Assembly: GCA_015655075.1 (NCBI GenBank) | Contig: JAATFT010000047.1 | Location: forward strand, 1-42,492 | DNA from: Clostridiales bacterium | GTDB lineage: Bacteria > Bacillota > Clostridia > Lachnospirales > Lachnospiraceae | Direction of reading: 5' to 3' | DNA: 42,492 bases | Shown: positions 1 to 7,808 of the stretch, in pieces | Layout of the letters: the number at the start of each line of letters is the position of its first letter | Position numbering within the stretch: position 1 is the stretch's first letter | Notes under the pieces: generated by a model | Databases searched by the model: none | Seen by the model: the letters and a program-made list of their open reading frames with translations, nothing else | Told to the model about the DNA's origin: nothing | Made by a program: the position numbers and the translations under genes

Positions 1-347
1 CCCTCACTTTCAAACGGAAAATCAAACATCAAGGTAAGCTGAGGTCTTATCTGTATCCAATCCTTCTCATCAAGGCCGGCCGACATATATTCAAAGTGCT
101 TGGCATCCAGAGGGTTTTCACTGGCTGACGCAACCTTGTTTGCATACTCCAGATCCTCGGCCAATACAAACAAATAAAGGTACATAGCTCCGTTTTCCCC
201 GTTGATAAAATAAATCTCCAGGTGCTCTCTTTCGTTCTTAAGAGTTTCTTCGCCCCCCTCTTTATTTGTTTGCAGGAATTCAATCCATTCACGAGCCAGA
301 GATTCTTGACCCTGCTTTACTTTTGCCTTCCATAACACAGTATCCAT
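1..347 (-). CDS. DUF6176-like small protein, truncated at window edge
   Basis: The minus-strand reading frame starts at ATG 345-347 behind a strong AGGAGG and runs off the left edge with about 115 residues visible. It begins MDTVLWKAKVKQGQESLAREW and continues with a charged helix, then a strand-rich part (EIYFINGENGAMYLYLFVLAEDL is split here only for description). The overall pattern, a short protein with a Trp/Lys-rich first strand and an EYAN..SEN.LDAKH segment, resembles the uncharacterised DUF6176 family, a ferredoxin-like fold of unknown function. No catalytic motif is visible. It faces away from the nitrogenase-like locus and is separated from it by a tRNA, so there is no reason to link the two. 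The family name is from memory and is only moderately sure; the coding call is firm. Confidence 0.6.
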   Translation of the reverse strand, partial: MDTVLWKAKVKQGQESLAREWIEFLQTNKEGGEETLKNEREHLEIYFINGENGAMYLYLFVLAEDLEYANKVASASENPLDAKHFEYMSAGLDEKDWIQIRPQLTLMFDFPFESE

Positions 348-495
348 AATAAACCTCCTCGCATTGGTTACCTACAGCTAACTATATTATACTGCGTAAG
401 CGTATGAGTGTCAAGAATATGCAATTTTACATGTACCAATTCCTGCTTTAAGCATGCGTGCAATAATTTTTCCTTATTCTAACACTTAGCGGAAC

Positions 496-541
496 AAAAA
501 TAAACCGTCAAACTTCATGTTGAAATTTGACGGTTTATTTG
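496..541 (-). terminator. Intrinsic terminator downstream of tRNA-Leu(CAG)
   Basis: A near-perfect 15-bp inverted repeat (arms about 498-512 and 526-540, sequence AATAAACCGTCAAA and its complement) sits just 3' of the minus-strand tRNA gene. The AT-rich outer arms give a U tract on both strands, so it could end transcription in both directions. Confidence 0.75.
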
Positions 542-543
542 AT

Positions 544-627
544 GCAGTCGAAGAGACTTGAACTCTCACGAGGTTAACCCTCACTAGAACCTGAATCTAG
601 CGCGTATGCCAATTCCGCCACGACTGC
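544..627 (-). tRNA. tRNA-Leu (anticodon CAG)
   Basis: Read on the minus strand this is an 84-nt class II tRNA. The acceptor stem GCAGTCG/CGACTGC pairs perfectly. The anticodon stem is CTAGA/TCTAG with the 7-nt loop TTCAGGT, giving anticodon CAG. A long variable arm and a GTTCAAGTC T-loop follow. The long variable arm and CAG anticodon identify leucine, CUG codon. The CCA end is not encoded. Its first 33 bases match those of the second tRNA-Leu at 17162. Confidence 0.97.
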
Positions 628-981
628 AAATTAATAACGTATATATTCTACTACATTTTGTTCATATGTCAAGCAAGAATTTATATTTTTAGAATATTTA
701 TTAATTTTTAAATCGGCCTTACGTTGGCACTGCCATGATCATACACGCTCTGGTACTCTCCTGATCCTTAATTTTGTATCAGGGCTCAATCCGGCAGGCA
801 TCTAAGCAAGTTTTAAGGTTAACAGGATACTAATACAGGGATTACTTCTGCGGATGTCATTATGCCAGGGTCTGATATTTCGCTAAAATTCATGTAATTA
901 TGGCTGATTGAATTGTCTAAATTGCCGAAAATTGATATTTTTTGATAAATAACTTGCTTTTTATGAAGAAGGACATTATGA

Positions 982-987
982 TATAAT
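982..987 (+). promoter_or_regulatory. Candidate -10 box for the nitrogenase-like operon
   Basis: A perfect TATAAT lies in an AT-rich stretch 304 bases before the first gene. No convincing -35 hexamer is found at 16-18 bp; GGACAT/TTGCTT-like matches are off-spacing. The transcript would start near 994 and include the terminator at 1056. Nothing else is seen between the tRNA (628) and this site. Confidence 0.45.
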
Positions 988-1055
988 ATGCATATTAAAA
1001 TAGTATGGATACTATGAATTAAAGAATATCGAACGACTGACCAAAGAGCTTGGAG

Positions 1056-1087
1056 GGAGTTAGACAGAAATGTCTAGCTCCTTTTTT
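1056..1087 (+). terminator. Leader terminator ahead of the nitrogenase-like operon
   Basis: An 11-bp stem (GGAGTTAGACA with TGTCTAGCTCC, one G-T pair) closed by a GAAA tetraloop is followed directly by six T. It lies about 60 nt after the likely transcription start and about 200 nt before the first structural gene. No plus-strand gene precedes it, so it is probably a conditional attenuator. A small upstream hairpin at 1041-1053 (CCAA/TTGG) and the TAGTAT/ATACTA palindrome near 1001-1014 could be part of the sensing structure. Confidence 0.8.
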
Positions 1088-1232
1088 GCTTTTTAGGAGG
1101 AATTACCCTATCGCTCCGGAAAACATTCAGCAAAAACTACACCTCCATAATAGGAATGTTAAAGCAATGGTAGCATGTAAATGGGTAGAGCCCTTCTAAA
1201 AGTAAAAAAGGAGTCGATAGATAAGGAGTAGT

Positions 1233-1289
1233 ATGGCCTGCTTGAGGGGTTTGGTACCAAATATGTATCATAGAAAGGATAACTGTTAA
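1233..1289 (+). CDS. Candidate 18-residue leader peptide with two Cys
   Basis: ATG 1233 follows a GGAG (1224-1227 region, about 5-nt spacing) and opens an 18-codon frame reading MACLRGLVPNMYHRKDNC. The last sense codon is Cys (TGT) and the stop TAA ends one base before the ATG of the D-like gene. This close spacing would allow translational coupling. Cys at codons 3 and 18 raises the possibility of cysteine-dependent control. There is no homology support; it may be a chance ORF. Confidence 0.35.
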   Translation: MACLRGLVPNMYHRKDNC

Positions 1290-1290
1290 A

Positions 1291-2763
1291 ATGAATACAA
1301 TGCTTAACTTAACGGAATTTGAAATTCGTGAAAGAAGATTGCGTTCTGTGATTTCCTATCATGGAACCGCTTCCGATCTGAATGAAAAGTCGAAAAAGAC
1401 CGCATTAAAATGCGGCAGCCGGACCTATCAGCAATGCAGTGATTGTTCTCAGGGATGTGCTGAGACAGTTACCTATTTAATTAAGGATGCAGCGGTAATT
1501 GTACATTCACCTATCGGATGCTGCAGTAATCCGTCTTTAACGGAACTTCAGGGAGAGGTGGTTACGAGGCAACGTGGACTTAAGCCACAAAGAGCCCAAA
1601 TTATCTGTTCCAATATCAGGGAAAAAGATACCATCTATGGAGCTTCCGAAAAACTAAAAAAGGCAGCATATGCAGCGAAGGAACGTTTTAATCCCTCCGC
1701 TATTTTTGTACATTCCTCCTGTGCGGCAGGAATCATCGGAGAGGATTTGGAAGCCCAGACGGATCAGTTGGAGAAGGAGTTGAAGATTCCTGTTATACCT
1801 GTTTTTTGTGAAGGTTTTAAATCCCGTATCTGGTCAACAGGTTTCGATGCGGCATTTCATGGTATTTTACGCAAGCTTGTAAAACCGCCGGAAGAAAAAC
1901 AGGCGGATTTGGTGAATGTGTTTAATTTTGTAGGAAACGATACCTTTAGCGGCTTGCTGAAAAAGCTTGGGCTTCGGGTTAATTATTTGGTTCCGTTAAC
2001 CGATATCCGGACTATCTCAAAGATGTCGGAGGCGGCATGCACGGCCCATATCTGTGAAACCCTGGCAACTTATATTGCAAATGGATTGGAAAAACAGTAC
2101 GGCGTACCGGAAGTAAAGACCCCTGCTCCATTTGGAATAAAATGGACCGACCAGTGGCTGCGGGAAGTTGCAAAGTATACCGGAAAAGAAGAAATCGTAG
2201 AGCAGGTGATTCAGTCGGAGCATGAGAGAATCCAGCCGGAGCTGGAACAAATCCGTGAGAGGCTGAAAGGGATTCGTGTTTATATTTTTGCAGGAGACTC
2301 CTATGCACATAGTCTGGCTAACATGGCAACGGACTTGGGATTAGAGCTGGTTGGACTGACAACTTTGCATCATGATCAGAAGACGGACGGTAATACGGAG
2401 GAACTAAATACCTTGAATCACCTCATCAAAGATAAAGGGGAAATAGAGAATTATTCCGTTTGTAACAAGCAGCCTTTTCAAGTGATTAAAATCGTGAAAA
2501 AGCTACAGCCGGATTTGTTAATCGTGCGTCATATGAACATGACGATTCTGGGAACAAAGTTGGGCATACCCTCTGTCCTAGAAGGGGATGTTAATGTGAG
2601 TGCCGGATATGACGGATTTATCAAGCTTGGAAAACGATTGCATGAGGCTCTCCTCAGAAAAAAAGTATTAAAGACGATTGCCGACCATGTGGAGCTGCCA
2701 TATACCGACTGGTGGCTACAGGAAGAAGATCCTTTTTATTTTGACGGAGGAAATAAATTGTGA
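1291..2763 (+). CDS. Nitrogenase-like component 1, D (alpha-like) subunit
   Basis: A 490-residue protein of the nitrogenase component 1 family (oxidoreductase/nitrogenase, PF00148 type). P-cluster-type cysteines are visible at C52 (CSQGCAE), C77 (HSPIGC) and C144 (SSCAAGIIGEDL), matching NifD Cys62, Cys88 and Cys154 in spacing and context. SNIREKDTIYGASEKL (108-123) matches the NifD QEKDIVFGG-type segment. HIC at 253-255 aligns C255 with NifD Cys275, with an 18-residue spacing to YGVP. At the NifD His442 position, after GIPSVL, I read E431-G432, so the His ligand is missing. Homologues act as the catalytic subunit of a heterotetramer fed by a NifH-type reductase. Its stop overlaps the next gene by 4 bases. 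It is probably not a dinitrogenase. The substrate is unknown; a carbon-sulfur or other small-molecule reductase, as in methylthio-alkane reductase, is plausible. Confidence 0.85.
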   Translation: MNTMLNLTEFEIRERRLRSVISYHGTASDLNEKSKKTALKCGSRTYQQCSDCSQGCAETVTYLIKDAAVIVHSPIGCCSNPSLTELQGEVVTRQRGLKPQRAQIICSNIREKDTIYGASEKLKKAAYAAKERFNPSAIFVHSSCAAGIIGEDLEAQTDQLEKELKIPVIPVFCEGFKSRIWSTGFDAAFHGILRKLVKPPEEKQADLVNVFNFVGNDTFSGLLKKLGLRVNYLVPLTDIRTISKMSEAACTAHICETLATYIANGLEKQYGVPEVKTPAPFGIKWTDQWLREVAKYTGKEEIVEQVIQSEHERIQPELEQIRERLKGIRVYIFAGDSYAHSLANMATDLGLELVGLTTLHHDQKTDGNTEELNTLNHLIKDKGEIENYSVCNKQPFQVIKIVKKLQPDLLIVRHMNMTILGTKLGIPSVLEGDVNVSAGYDGFIKLGKRLHEALLRKKVLKTIADHVELPYTDWWLQEEDPFYFDGGNKL

Positions 2764-4115
2764 GCGGTATAATTGAACAACCTAGATTTTCATGCGCTTT
2801 GGCGGGACAGCAGACAGTACTTGCCATCCCAAAAGGGATTCCCATTGTACATGCGGGGCCCGGATGTGCCGGTAAAGTTTTTTCATTTACAGCCTACGGT
2901 GCCGGCTATCAGGGAGAAGGTTATGCCGGAGGCGGAAATATTTCCTGTACCAATTCCAGTGAGACGGAAGTTGTTTTCGGCGGTGAAAAAAAGCTGAAGG
3001 ATTTGGTGGAAGGAACTCTTAGAGTAATAAAAGGAGACCTTTTCGTCATTCTAGCAGGCTGTACTTCGGGTATCATCGGTGACAATGTGGAAGCAGTGGC
3101 TTCCTCCTTTGCAAAAGACGGTATTCCCATTATTGGCGTAGAAACTTCAGGCTTTAAAGGGAACAGCTATTTTGGGCATGAATTGGTGGTAAATTCCATT
3201 ATCAGACAATTTGTGGGAGATATCACACCCCGGGTCCGGGAGCAGGTTGTCAATGTTTTTTCTGTGGTCCCATTCCAAAATCCCTTCTGGAGAGCTGATT
3301 TAGAGGAAATTAAAAGGCTGCTTCAAGCCATTGGGCTGGAAGTAAACATTTTATTCGGACATGGTTCAAAAGGTGTCAGCGAGTGGAAGGATATTCCAAA
3401 CGCCTCCTTTAATTTAGTCCTTTCTCCATGGATCGGACTGGAAACCGCCCTATTGCTCAAAGAAAAATATGGAACGACCTATTTGCATTATCCGGTATTT
3501 CCGGTGGGGGCAAAAGCAACCAGCAAATTTCTTCGGGAGGTAGGTGAGTTTGCAAAGCTTCCGAAAGAAAAGGTGGAGGCAGTAATAGAAAGGGAAGAAA
3601 GCCGTTTTTATGATTACTTTGTCGCTCTCGGGGATTTTATCGTGGATATGAACAACAATATTCCCTTTGAACTTTATATGGTTGCAGACAGTCTTTATGC
3701 TCTGGGAGTCAGCGATTATCTTGTGAATGAAATGGGATTTATTCCAAAAGGGGTTTACCTGACGGATGAGCCGAAACCAGGTTATATCCCTAAAATTAAA
3801 GAAATATTTCAAACCCTTGGAGAAGAATTTAAAGGAACCCTCGAAATAGAAGCAGATGGGGGAATCATTCAGAAGCATATCCGGGAGAAAATCGGAAATT
3901 CCGGGAAAGCGGTTATTTTAGGAAGTACCTGGGAAAGCAGGCTGGCAAAAGAACATAATAATCTGTCGGTAAAGCTTAGCCTGCCGATTAATGACGACGT
4001 TATTGTAAACCGCAGCTTTTCCGGTTATAACGGAGGGCTTCGCCTGACAGAAGAAATCTACTCCGGTATTTTTCGAAAGGGGAATATTTCACAGACAACT
4101 CTGGTACAGGAATAA
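2760..4115 (+). CDS. Nitrogenase-like component 1, K (beta-like) subunit
   Basis: A 451-residue partner of the D-like subunit. The GTG start at 2760 overlaps the upstream TGA (GTGA) and is preceded by GGAGG, showing translational coupling. Three cysteines sit where NifK ligands a P-cluster: C12 (FSCALAGQ), C36 (HAGPGCAG) and C101 (AGCTSGIIGDN). The stretch SSETEVVFGGEKKL (66-79) corresponds to the NifK MTEDAAVFGG segment. It lacks the N-terminal extension of NifK and is shorter than the usual 510-520 residues, as in nitrogenase-like (Nfl/MAR-type) proteins. The C-terminal half keeps the Rossmann-like repeats of the family. The gene order D-K and tight coupling support a D2K2 complex. Confidence 0.85.
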   Translation: MSGIIEQPRFSCALAGQQTVLAIPKGIPIVHAGPGCAGKVFSFTAYGAGYQGEGYAGGGNISCTNSSETEVVFGGEKKLKDLVEGTLRVIKGDLFVILAGCTSGIIGDNVEAVASSFAKDGIPIIGVETSGFKGNSYFGHELVVNSIIRQFVGDITPRVREQVVNVFSVVPFQNPFWRADLEEIKRLLQAIGLEVNILFGHGSKGVSEWKDIPNASFNLVLSPWIGLETALLLKEKYGTTYLHYPVFPVGAKATSKFLREVGEFAKLPKEKVEAVIEREESRFYDYFVALGDFIVDMNNNIPFELYMVADSLYALGVSDYLVNEMGFIPKGVYLTDEPKPGYIPKIKEIFQTLGEEFKGTLEIEADGGIIQKHIREKIGNSGKAVILGSTWESRLAKEHNNLSVKLSLPINDDVIVNRSFSGYNGGLRLTEEIYSGIFRKGNISQTTLVQE

Positions 4116-4148
4116 CCGGTACAGAGAAACGGAAAAGGAGTGAACGGA

Positions 4149-4742
4149 ATGGCTTACAAAATAGCCGTTACATCTTTAAATGGAACATCAATTGACCAAC
4201 ATTTTGGACAAGCGGAGGGATTTTACATCCTTCAGATAGATGAAGAAAGCGGTCGATGGGAGCGCTGTGAGTTTAGAGAAATTCCCGATACCGGGAAAAG
4301 TAATGAAACAATAAACGGAATGCTTTCCTGCAACGGGCATGACGAGGAACGGCTTTTTGCCATTGGGCGGCTGCTTTCGGACTGTCCCTATCTGCTTACG
4401 GGTAAAATAGGAATCCGGCCCTACCGGTTCCTGCAAAGAATGAAAATCGACTGTATGGAAGTTATCGGTGAACTGCCCCCAATTATAGAAAAGCTCCATC
4501 AGTACGATAAGAAACAAAAGCATAGATTGGGGGAATATTTAGGCGGGGTACAAGGCTTTTTGCCGGATGATATACGTCTGTTTAAGGCACATAACCTGGC
4601 AAGAAAAGCAGGCTTGTCCTATGATTTTGATTATCTGCCTGTTTTTAACGGTTATGCCCGAAGTGTCCGGATTGAACTGGAAGGGGAAGCAGGGAAGAAA
4701 GGGGATACAGTCATGAAAAACTGCTGGAAGCTCTTGCGGTAG
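4149..4742 (+). CDS. NifX/NafY-type cofactor-binding protein, C-terminus uncertain
   Basis: The first ~120 residues form a dinitrogenase iron-molybdenum cofactor biosynthesis domain (PF02579 type). It opens MAYKIAVTSLNGTSIDQHFGQAEGF, with the typical DQHFG motif, followed by EERLFAIGRLLSDCPYLL and a GI..Y..L...KIDCMEV strand. Family members hold or deliver NifB-type Fe-S clusters. ATG 4149 is preferred over GTG 4140 because the AAAGGAG ends 8 nt before it. Residues 120-180 (GEYLGGVQGFLPDDIRLFKAH and on) are not recognised. The last ~20 residues run out of frame over serine-dehydratase-like DNA, so the native end was probably lost in a fusion or deletion near 4685. Confidence 0.7.
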   Translation: MAYKIAVTSLNGTSIDQHFGQAEGFYILQIDEESGRWERCEFREIPDTGKSNETINGMLSCNGHDEERLFAIGRLLSDCPYLLTGKIGIRPYRFLQRMKIDCMEVIGELPPIIEKLHQYDKKQKHRLGEYLGGVQGFLPDDIRLFKAHNLARKAGLSYDFDYLPVFNGYARSVRIELEGEAGKKGDTVMKNCWKLLR

Positions 4743-5203
4743 CCGCCGCTTTAGGGGCTCTTGCCTATACTCATACAAATGCCAGCGGTGAAGTGGGATG
4801 TGTCGGGGAATCGGGTGTCTGTTGTGCAATGGCGGCAGGTGGGGTTACATGGCTGGCAGGAGGAGACGGAGAACAGGTGGAACATGCCGCTTCTATGGCG
4901 CTGCAGGCAAATATAGGTATTCCCTGTGATCCCATTCCGGGCGGCCTGGAATTTCCCTGTATCACACGTACCCTGCGTGCGGCGGTAACGGCGCCTCTTT
5001 ATGCGGATCTTGCGTTAAGCGGTATCGATCCGCTGATTCCGTATCACGAAATTTTACAGGCAATTGAAACCAATTTTCAAAAAACGGATCCGGCCGCCCT
5101 ATGCGGATCTGCTTGTGGATGTAACTGTACTCCCACGGCTGTCAGGTGTATGGAGAAGCTTAGCGGGGATACGGCTTTCCAGTTACATTACCGTTATAAA
5201 TAA
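4676..5203 (+). pseudogene. Truncated iron-sulfur L-serine dehydratase alpha-like fragment
   Basis: The frame is open from just after a TGA at 4673 to the TAA at 5201-5203. From about 4690 it reads EERGYSHEKLLEALAVAAAL, then ASGEVGCVGESG, IPCDPIPGG and FPCITRT. These match the SDH alpha domain (PF03313), and the three cysteines correspond to its Fe-S cluster ligands. The N-terminal part of the domain, with the usual MGRIVAAPTAGS-type motif, is absent. No convincing start codon precedes the conserved part; the first good candidate is GTG 4793, inside the domain and without a ribosome binding site. The 5' end lies in a different frame of the NifX-like gene. I read it as a relic left by a deletion. 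A translated fusion through frameshifting is the alternative. Confidence 0.6.
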
Positions 5204-5290
5204 TAATTGTGCAATTTTAAGGTGTGTTTTTAAGAGTTTTTCAAACATAAAAAAACAAGAAAATCAAAAAATAAGAAAGGGAATTTTATT

Positions 5291-6280
5291 ATGAAAAAAA
5301 AATTAAAAAAATCAAAATTAACTGCCCTGCTTCTTGCCCTATCCCTGGTAAGCGTTTTCCTGTCGGGAGGCTGCCAGTCTAAAAACAGCGGTTCTAAGGC
5401 TTCTACCGGCGCAGAGTCCAATACGGAGGCTTCCGGAGATTCTGCCTCTCAAACAACCGACTCGGATTCCACCGCTGCGGCCTCTTCCTCTGAGGCTTCC
5501 GCCGATACATCCGGTGAAGTGAGGACCGTGACCGTGGCCCATTCCCAAAATGGGAAGCCCACCGCATATACCGACGACAACGGAAACCTTACCGGTTATG
5601 ATATTGAAGCCCTTCGTCTGGTGGACGAGCTTTTGCCCCAATATGAATTTGAATATGTGGGATTGGATCAGACGGCTATTTACGCAGGTCTTTCCAGCGG
5701 CAAGTACCAGATTGCGGTGACAAATTCCTTCTATACCACGGAACGGGCAGAGAAATATTTATTCCCGAAAGAAAATCTGGGTGCGTCGGTTCTTGGTATT
5801 TATACAAATAAGGAAAAATATCCGGACGTAAAGAGCCTGGAAGAGGCGGCTACGCAAAAGCTTAATATCGTGCCGATTCTTGCAGGAGACGGAATTTACT
5901 ACGTTGTAGCGACATATAACAAGAATCATCCGGATAACCAGGTAATCTTAACACCGACGGATGACAATAATGCCTTTACGGAATCCTTCCAGTGGGTTGC
6001 TGAGGGCAGATATGACTTTGGCCTAGTTCCCCAGCAGTACTGGGATGCGTTGGTTGCGGCAGAGGATGGCGCATACCATCAGTATTATGATAAATTAACC
6101 TTTACGGTTTTCGATGCGGTTAAAACCTGGAGTATTCTTGCCAAGGGAGAAGAAGAGCTGGCAGACGCCCTTGACGGAGCAATTGCCCAGTTAAAAAACG
6201 AAGGGAAGCTGTCGGAGCTTTCTAAGAAATTCTATAACGGCGTTGATAACTTTACCTATTTGACCGCCGACTCGGAATAA
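5291..6280 (+). CDS. Polar amino-acid ABC transporter binding lipoprotein
   Basis: A 329-residue solute-binding protein of family 3 (PF00497 type). A lipoprotein signal (MKKKLKKSKLT, hydrophobic core, LSGGC with lipid-modified C28) leads into a Ser/Thr/Ala-rich linker (30-75) and then the binding domain. Typical SBP-3 features are LTGYDIEALRLVDELL, AGLSSGKYQIAVTNSFYTTERAEKY and ADALDGAIAQLKNEGKLSELSKKFY. It lies 87 bases after the SDH relic and begins a four-gene importer co-directional with the nitrogenase-like genes. Specificity cannot be read from sequence; family members bind cystine, glutamine, arginine, S-methylcysteine and similar compounds. Confidence 0.9.
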   Translation: MKKKLKKSKLTALLLALSLVSVFLSGGCQSKNSGSKASTGAESNTEASGDSASQTTDSDSTAAASSSEASADTSGEVRTVTVAHSQNGKPTAYTDDNGNLTGYDIEALRLVDELLPQYEFEYVGLDQTAIYAGLSSGKYQIAVTNSFYTTERAEKYLFPKENLGASVLGIYTNKEKYPDVKSLEEAATQKLNIVPILAGDGIYYVVATYNKNHPDNQVILTPTDDNNAFTESFQWVAEGRYDFGLVPQQYWDALVAAEDGAYHQYYDKLTFTVFDAVKTWSILAKGEEELADALDGAIAQLKNEGKLSELSKKFYNGVDNFTYLTADSE

Positions 6281-6344
6281 TGACGGGGACAAAATACGGA
6301 CTGCCGCTACCCTGCCGGTACCTGAATCGAAAGAAGGTGTTTTT

Positions 6345-7052
6345 ATGAACCGTATTATCACCTATGTTATAACCTTGCTTCCTTATCTTGCAGTTACCTT
6401 TCAGTATGTGCTCACTTCCTTGTTTTTCGGCACAATTTTCGGTTTTGTTCTGGCAGCGGCAAAGCTGGGAAAGAATAAAGCCCTGAAGCGGCTTGCAATA
6501 GGATATACCACAGTGATGCGGTGTACCCCCTCCATTGTATTTTTGTTTTTAATTTTTTACGGCTTGCCTGTTCTGTTTAGAACTACTGCGGGAATTAATA
6601 TCGACGGCCTCGGCACCATTACCTTTGTTATCATAACCTTTACTTTATTTCTTGGTGCTTCCTTGTCTGAAATCATGCGTTCCGCTTACGAATCCGTAGA
6701 CCGGGGACAGTATGAGGCCGCTGTCAGCATAGGATTATCCAGTATACAGGCGTTCCGGGAAATTATTCTTCCCCAGGCCTTTGCGGTATCGTTACCCAAT
6801 ATGGGAAATACCATTTTGTTTTTGTTAAAGGAAGGAGCCCTTGGTTATATCATTGGATTAATTGATATTATGGGAAAGGCATACCTCATTAACGGAAATG
6901 AAATGGGAGCCCATATACTGGAAGTTTACCTGGCGCTTTCCCTCATCTACTGGACGCTGTCCATTGGAATAGAACGGCTGTTTAAATATCTGGAAGGCAG
7001 GTTTTCTTTTGAAAAAGAAAACAAAGATACCATAACGTACAGGAGAGGATGA
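6345..7052 (+). CDS. Amino-acid ABC transporter permease (HisM/TcyL type)
   Basis: A 235-residue membrane protein with an N-terminal segment (YVITLLPYLAVTFQYVLTSL) typical of His/Glu/Gln/Arg/opine permeases and about five helices. The cytoplasmic EAA loop is visible as QYEAAVSIGLSSIQAFREIILPQAF (about 123-147), the contact site for the ATPase. The start at 6345 follows GAAAGAAGGTG. It is one of two different permeases that should form a heterodimer with the next gene, 9 bases downstream. Confidence 0.9.
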   Translation: MNRIITYVITLLPYLAVTFQYVLTSLFFGTIFGFVLAAAKLGKNKALKRLAIGYTTVMRCTPSIVFLFLIFYGLPVLFRTTAGINIDGLGTITFVIITFTLFLGASLSEIMRSAYESVDRGQYEAAVSIGLSSIQAFREIILPQAFAVSLPNMGNTILFLLKEGALGYIIGLIDIMGKAYLINGNEMGAHILEVYLALSLIYWTLSIGIERLFKYLEGRFSFEKENKDTITYRRG

Positions 7053-7061
7053 GCAAATACC

Positions 7062-7763
7062 ATGGACTTTGATTTTAAATTCATGATTGATACATTTTTT
7101 ATGGCGCTGAAGGGAATTCCCACGACACTGATGCTGACCGTTACGGCAATGCTTATTGCGCTGCCCGCCGGCTTTTTTATGGCCGTGGTACGCCGGAGCA
7201 AAACGCCGGCAGCCAGTCAGCTGATAGCGGTCTATGTATCCTATATGCGCGGCACACCGCTGATTCTGCAGATTTTTTTATTGTATAATCTTCTTCCGAC
7301 GGTTTTGAATGTTCTTTTTCAGGCGTTGCATATCCCCATCAATATTTTTAACGTCAGCAATTCTATTTATGCAATCGTTATCTTTTCCCTATGTGAAACG
7401 GCAATTTTAGAAGAAGTCTTTCGTTCCGCCCTGGGAACCGTTGATAAGGGGCAATTGGAAGCCGCTTCTACCGTCGGATTATCCCCATTCCAGGGATACA
7501 TACATATTGTTATACCTCAGGCGCTGGTATCGGCGCTCCCTGTGCTCTGTAACACAACCACGGATCTGATTAAAATGACTTCATTGGCCTTTAACATGTC
7601 GGTGCTTGATATGACCGCTATAGCAAAAATTCAGGCCGCCATGCAGCTGTCTTATATTGAAGCATACTTAAGCATCTTTTTTTTATATCTCATTTTAGTC
7701 CTGGTCATCGAACGCATTTTTGGCCTTGTAGAACGCAGACTGCGTATTTATCAGAAAGGCTGA
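7062..7763 (+). CDS. Amino-acid ABC transporter permease (second subunit)
   Basis: A 233-residue HisM-family permease. It begins MDFDFKFMIDTFFMALKGIP, has a MRGTPLILQIFLLY segment common to this family, and an EAA loop GQLEAASTVGLSPFQGYIHI (about 129-148). The spacing of 9 bases to the first permease and 45 to the ATPase indicates one transcript. Two distinct permeases with one ATPase is the layout of TcyL/TcyM-TcyN and HisQ/HisM-HisP systems. Confidence 0.9.
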   Translation: MDFDFKFMIDTFFMALKGIPTTLMLTVTAMLIALPAGFFMAVVRRSKTPAASQLIAVYVSYMRGTPLILQIFLLYNLLPTVLNVLFQALHIPINIFNVSNSIYAIVIFSLCETAILEEVFRSALGTVDKGQLEAASTVGLSPFQGYIHIVIPQALVSALPVLCNTTTDLIKMTSLAFNMSVLDMTAIAKIQAAMQLSYIEAYLSIFFLYLILVLVIERIFGLVERRLRIYQKG

Positions 7764-7808
7764 GTGTTTCAACCGCAGGATTCAGGCATGAAAGGAAGGT
7801 AAATTGCC

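Noticed and set aside
720..745. TGGCAC followed by TGC, resembling a sigma-54 -24/-12 nif promoter.
   Set aside because: The -12 TTGC element is not at the required spacing, the site is 550 bases from the operon, and no NifA-like activator is present.
1020..1087. ANTAR-type tandem hairpin leader.
   Set aside because: The candidate upstream hairpin loop is five rather than six bases and the A1/G4 pattern is not clear, so I only report an attenuator of unknown type.
2012..2310. Minus-strand ORFs overlapping the D-like gene (and similar overlaps in K-like, EndoQ-helicase, glgP, prfC and thrS).
   Set aside because: They lie inside well-supported genes, have no ribosome binding site and no recognisable domain.
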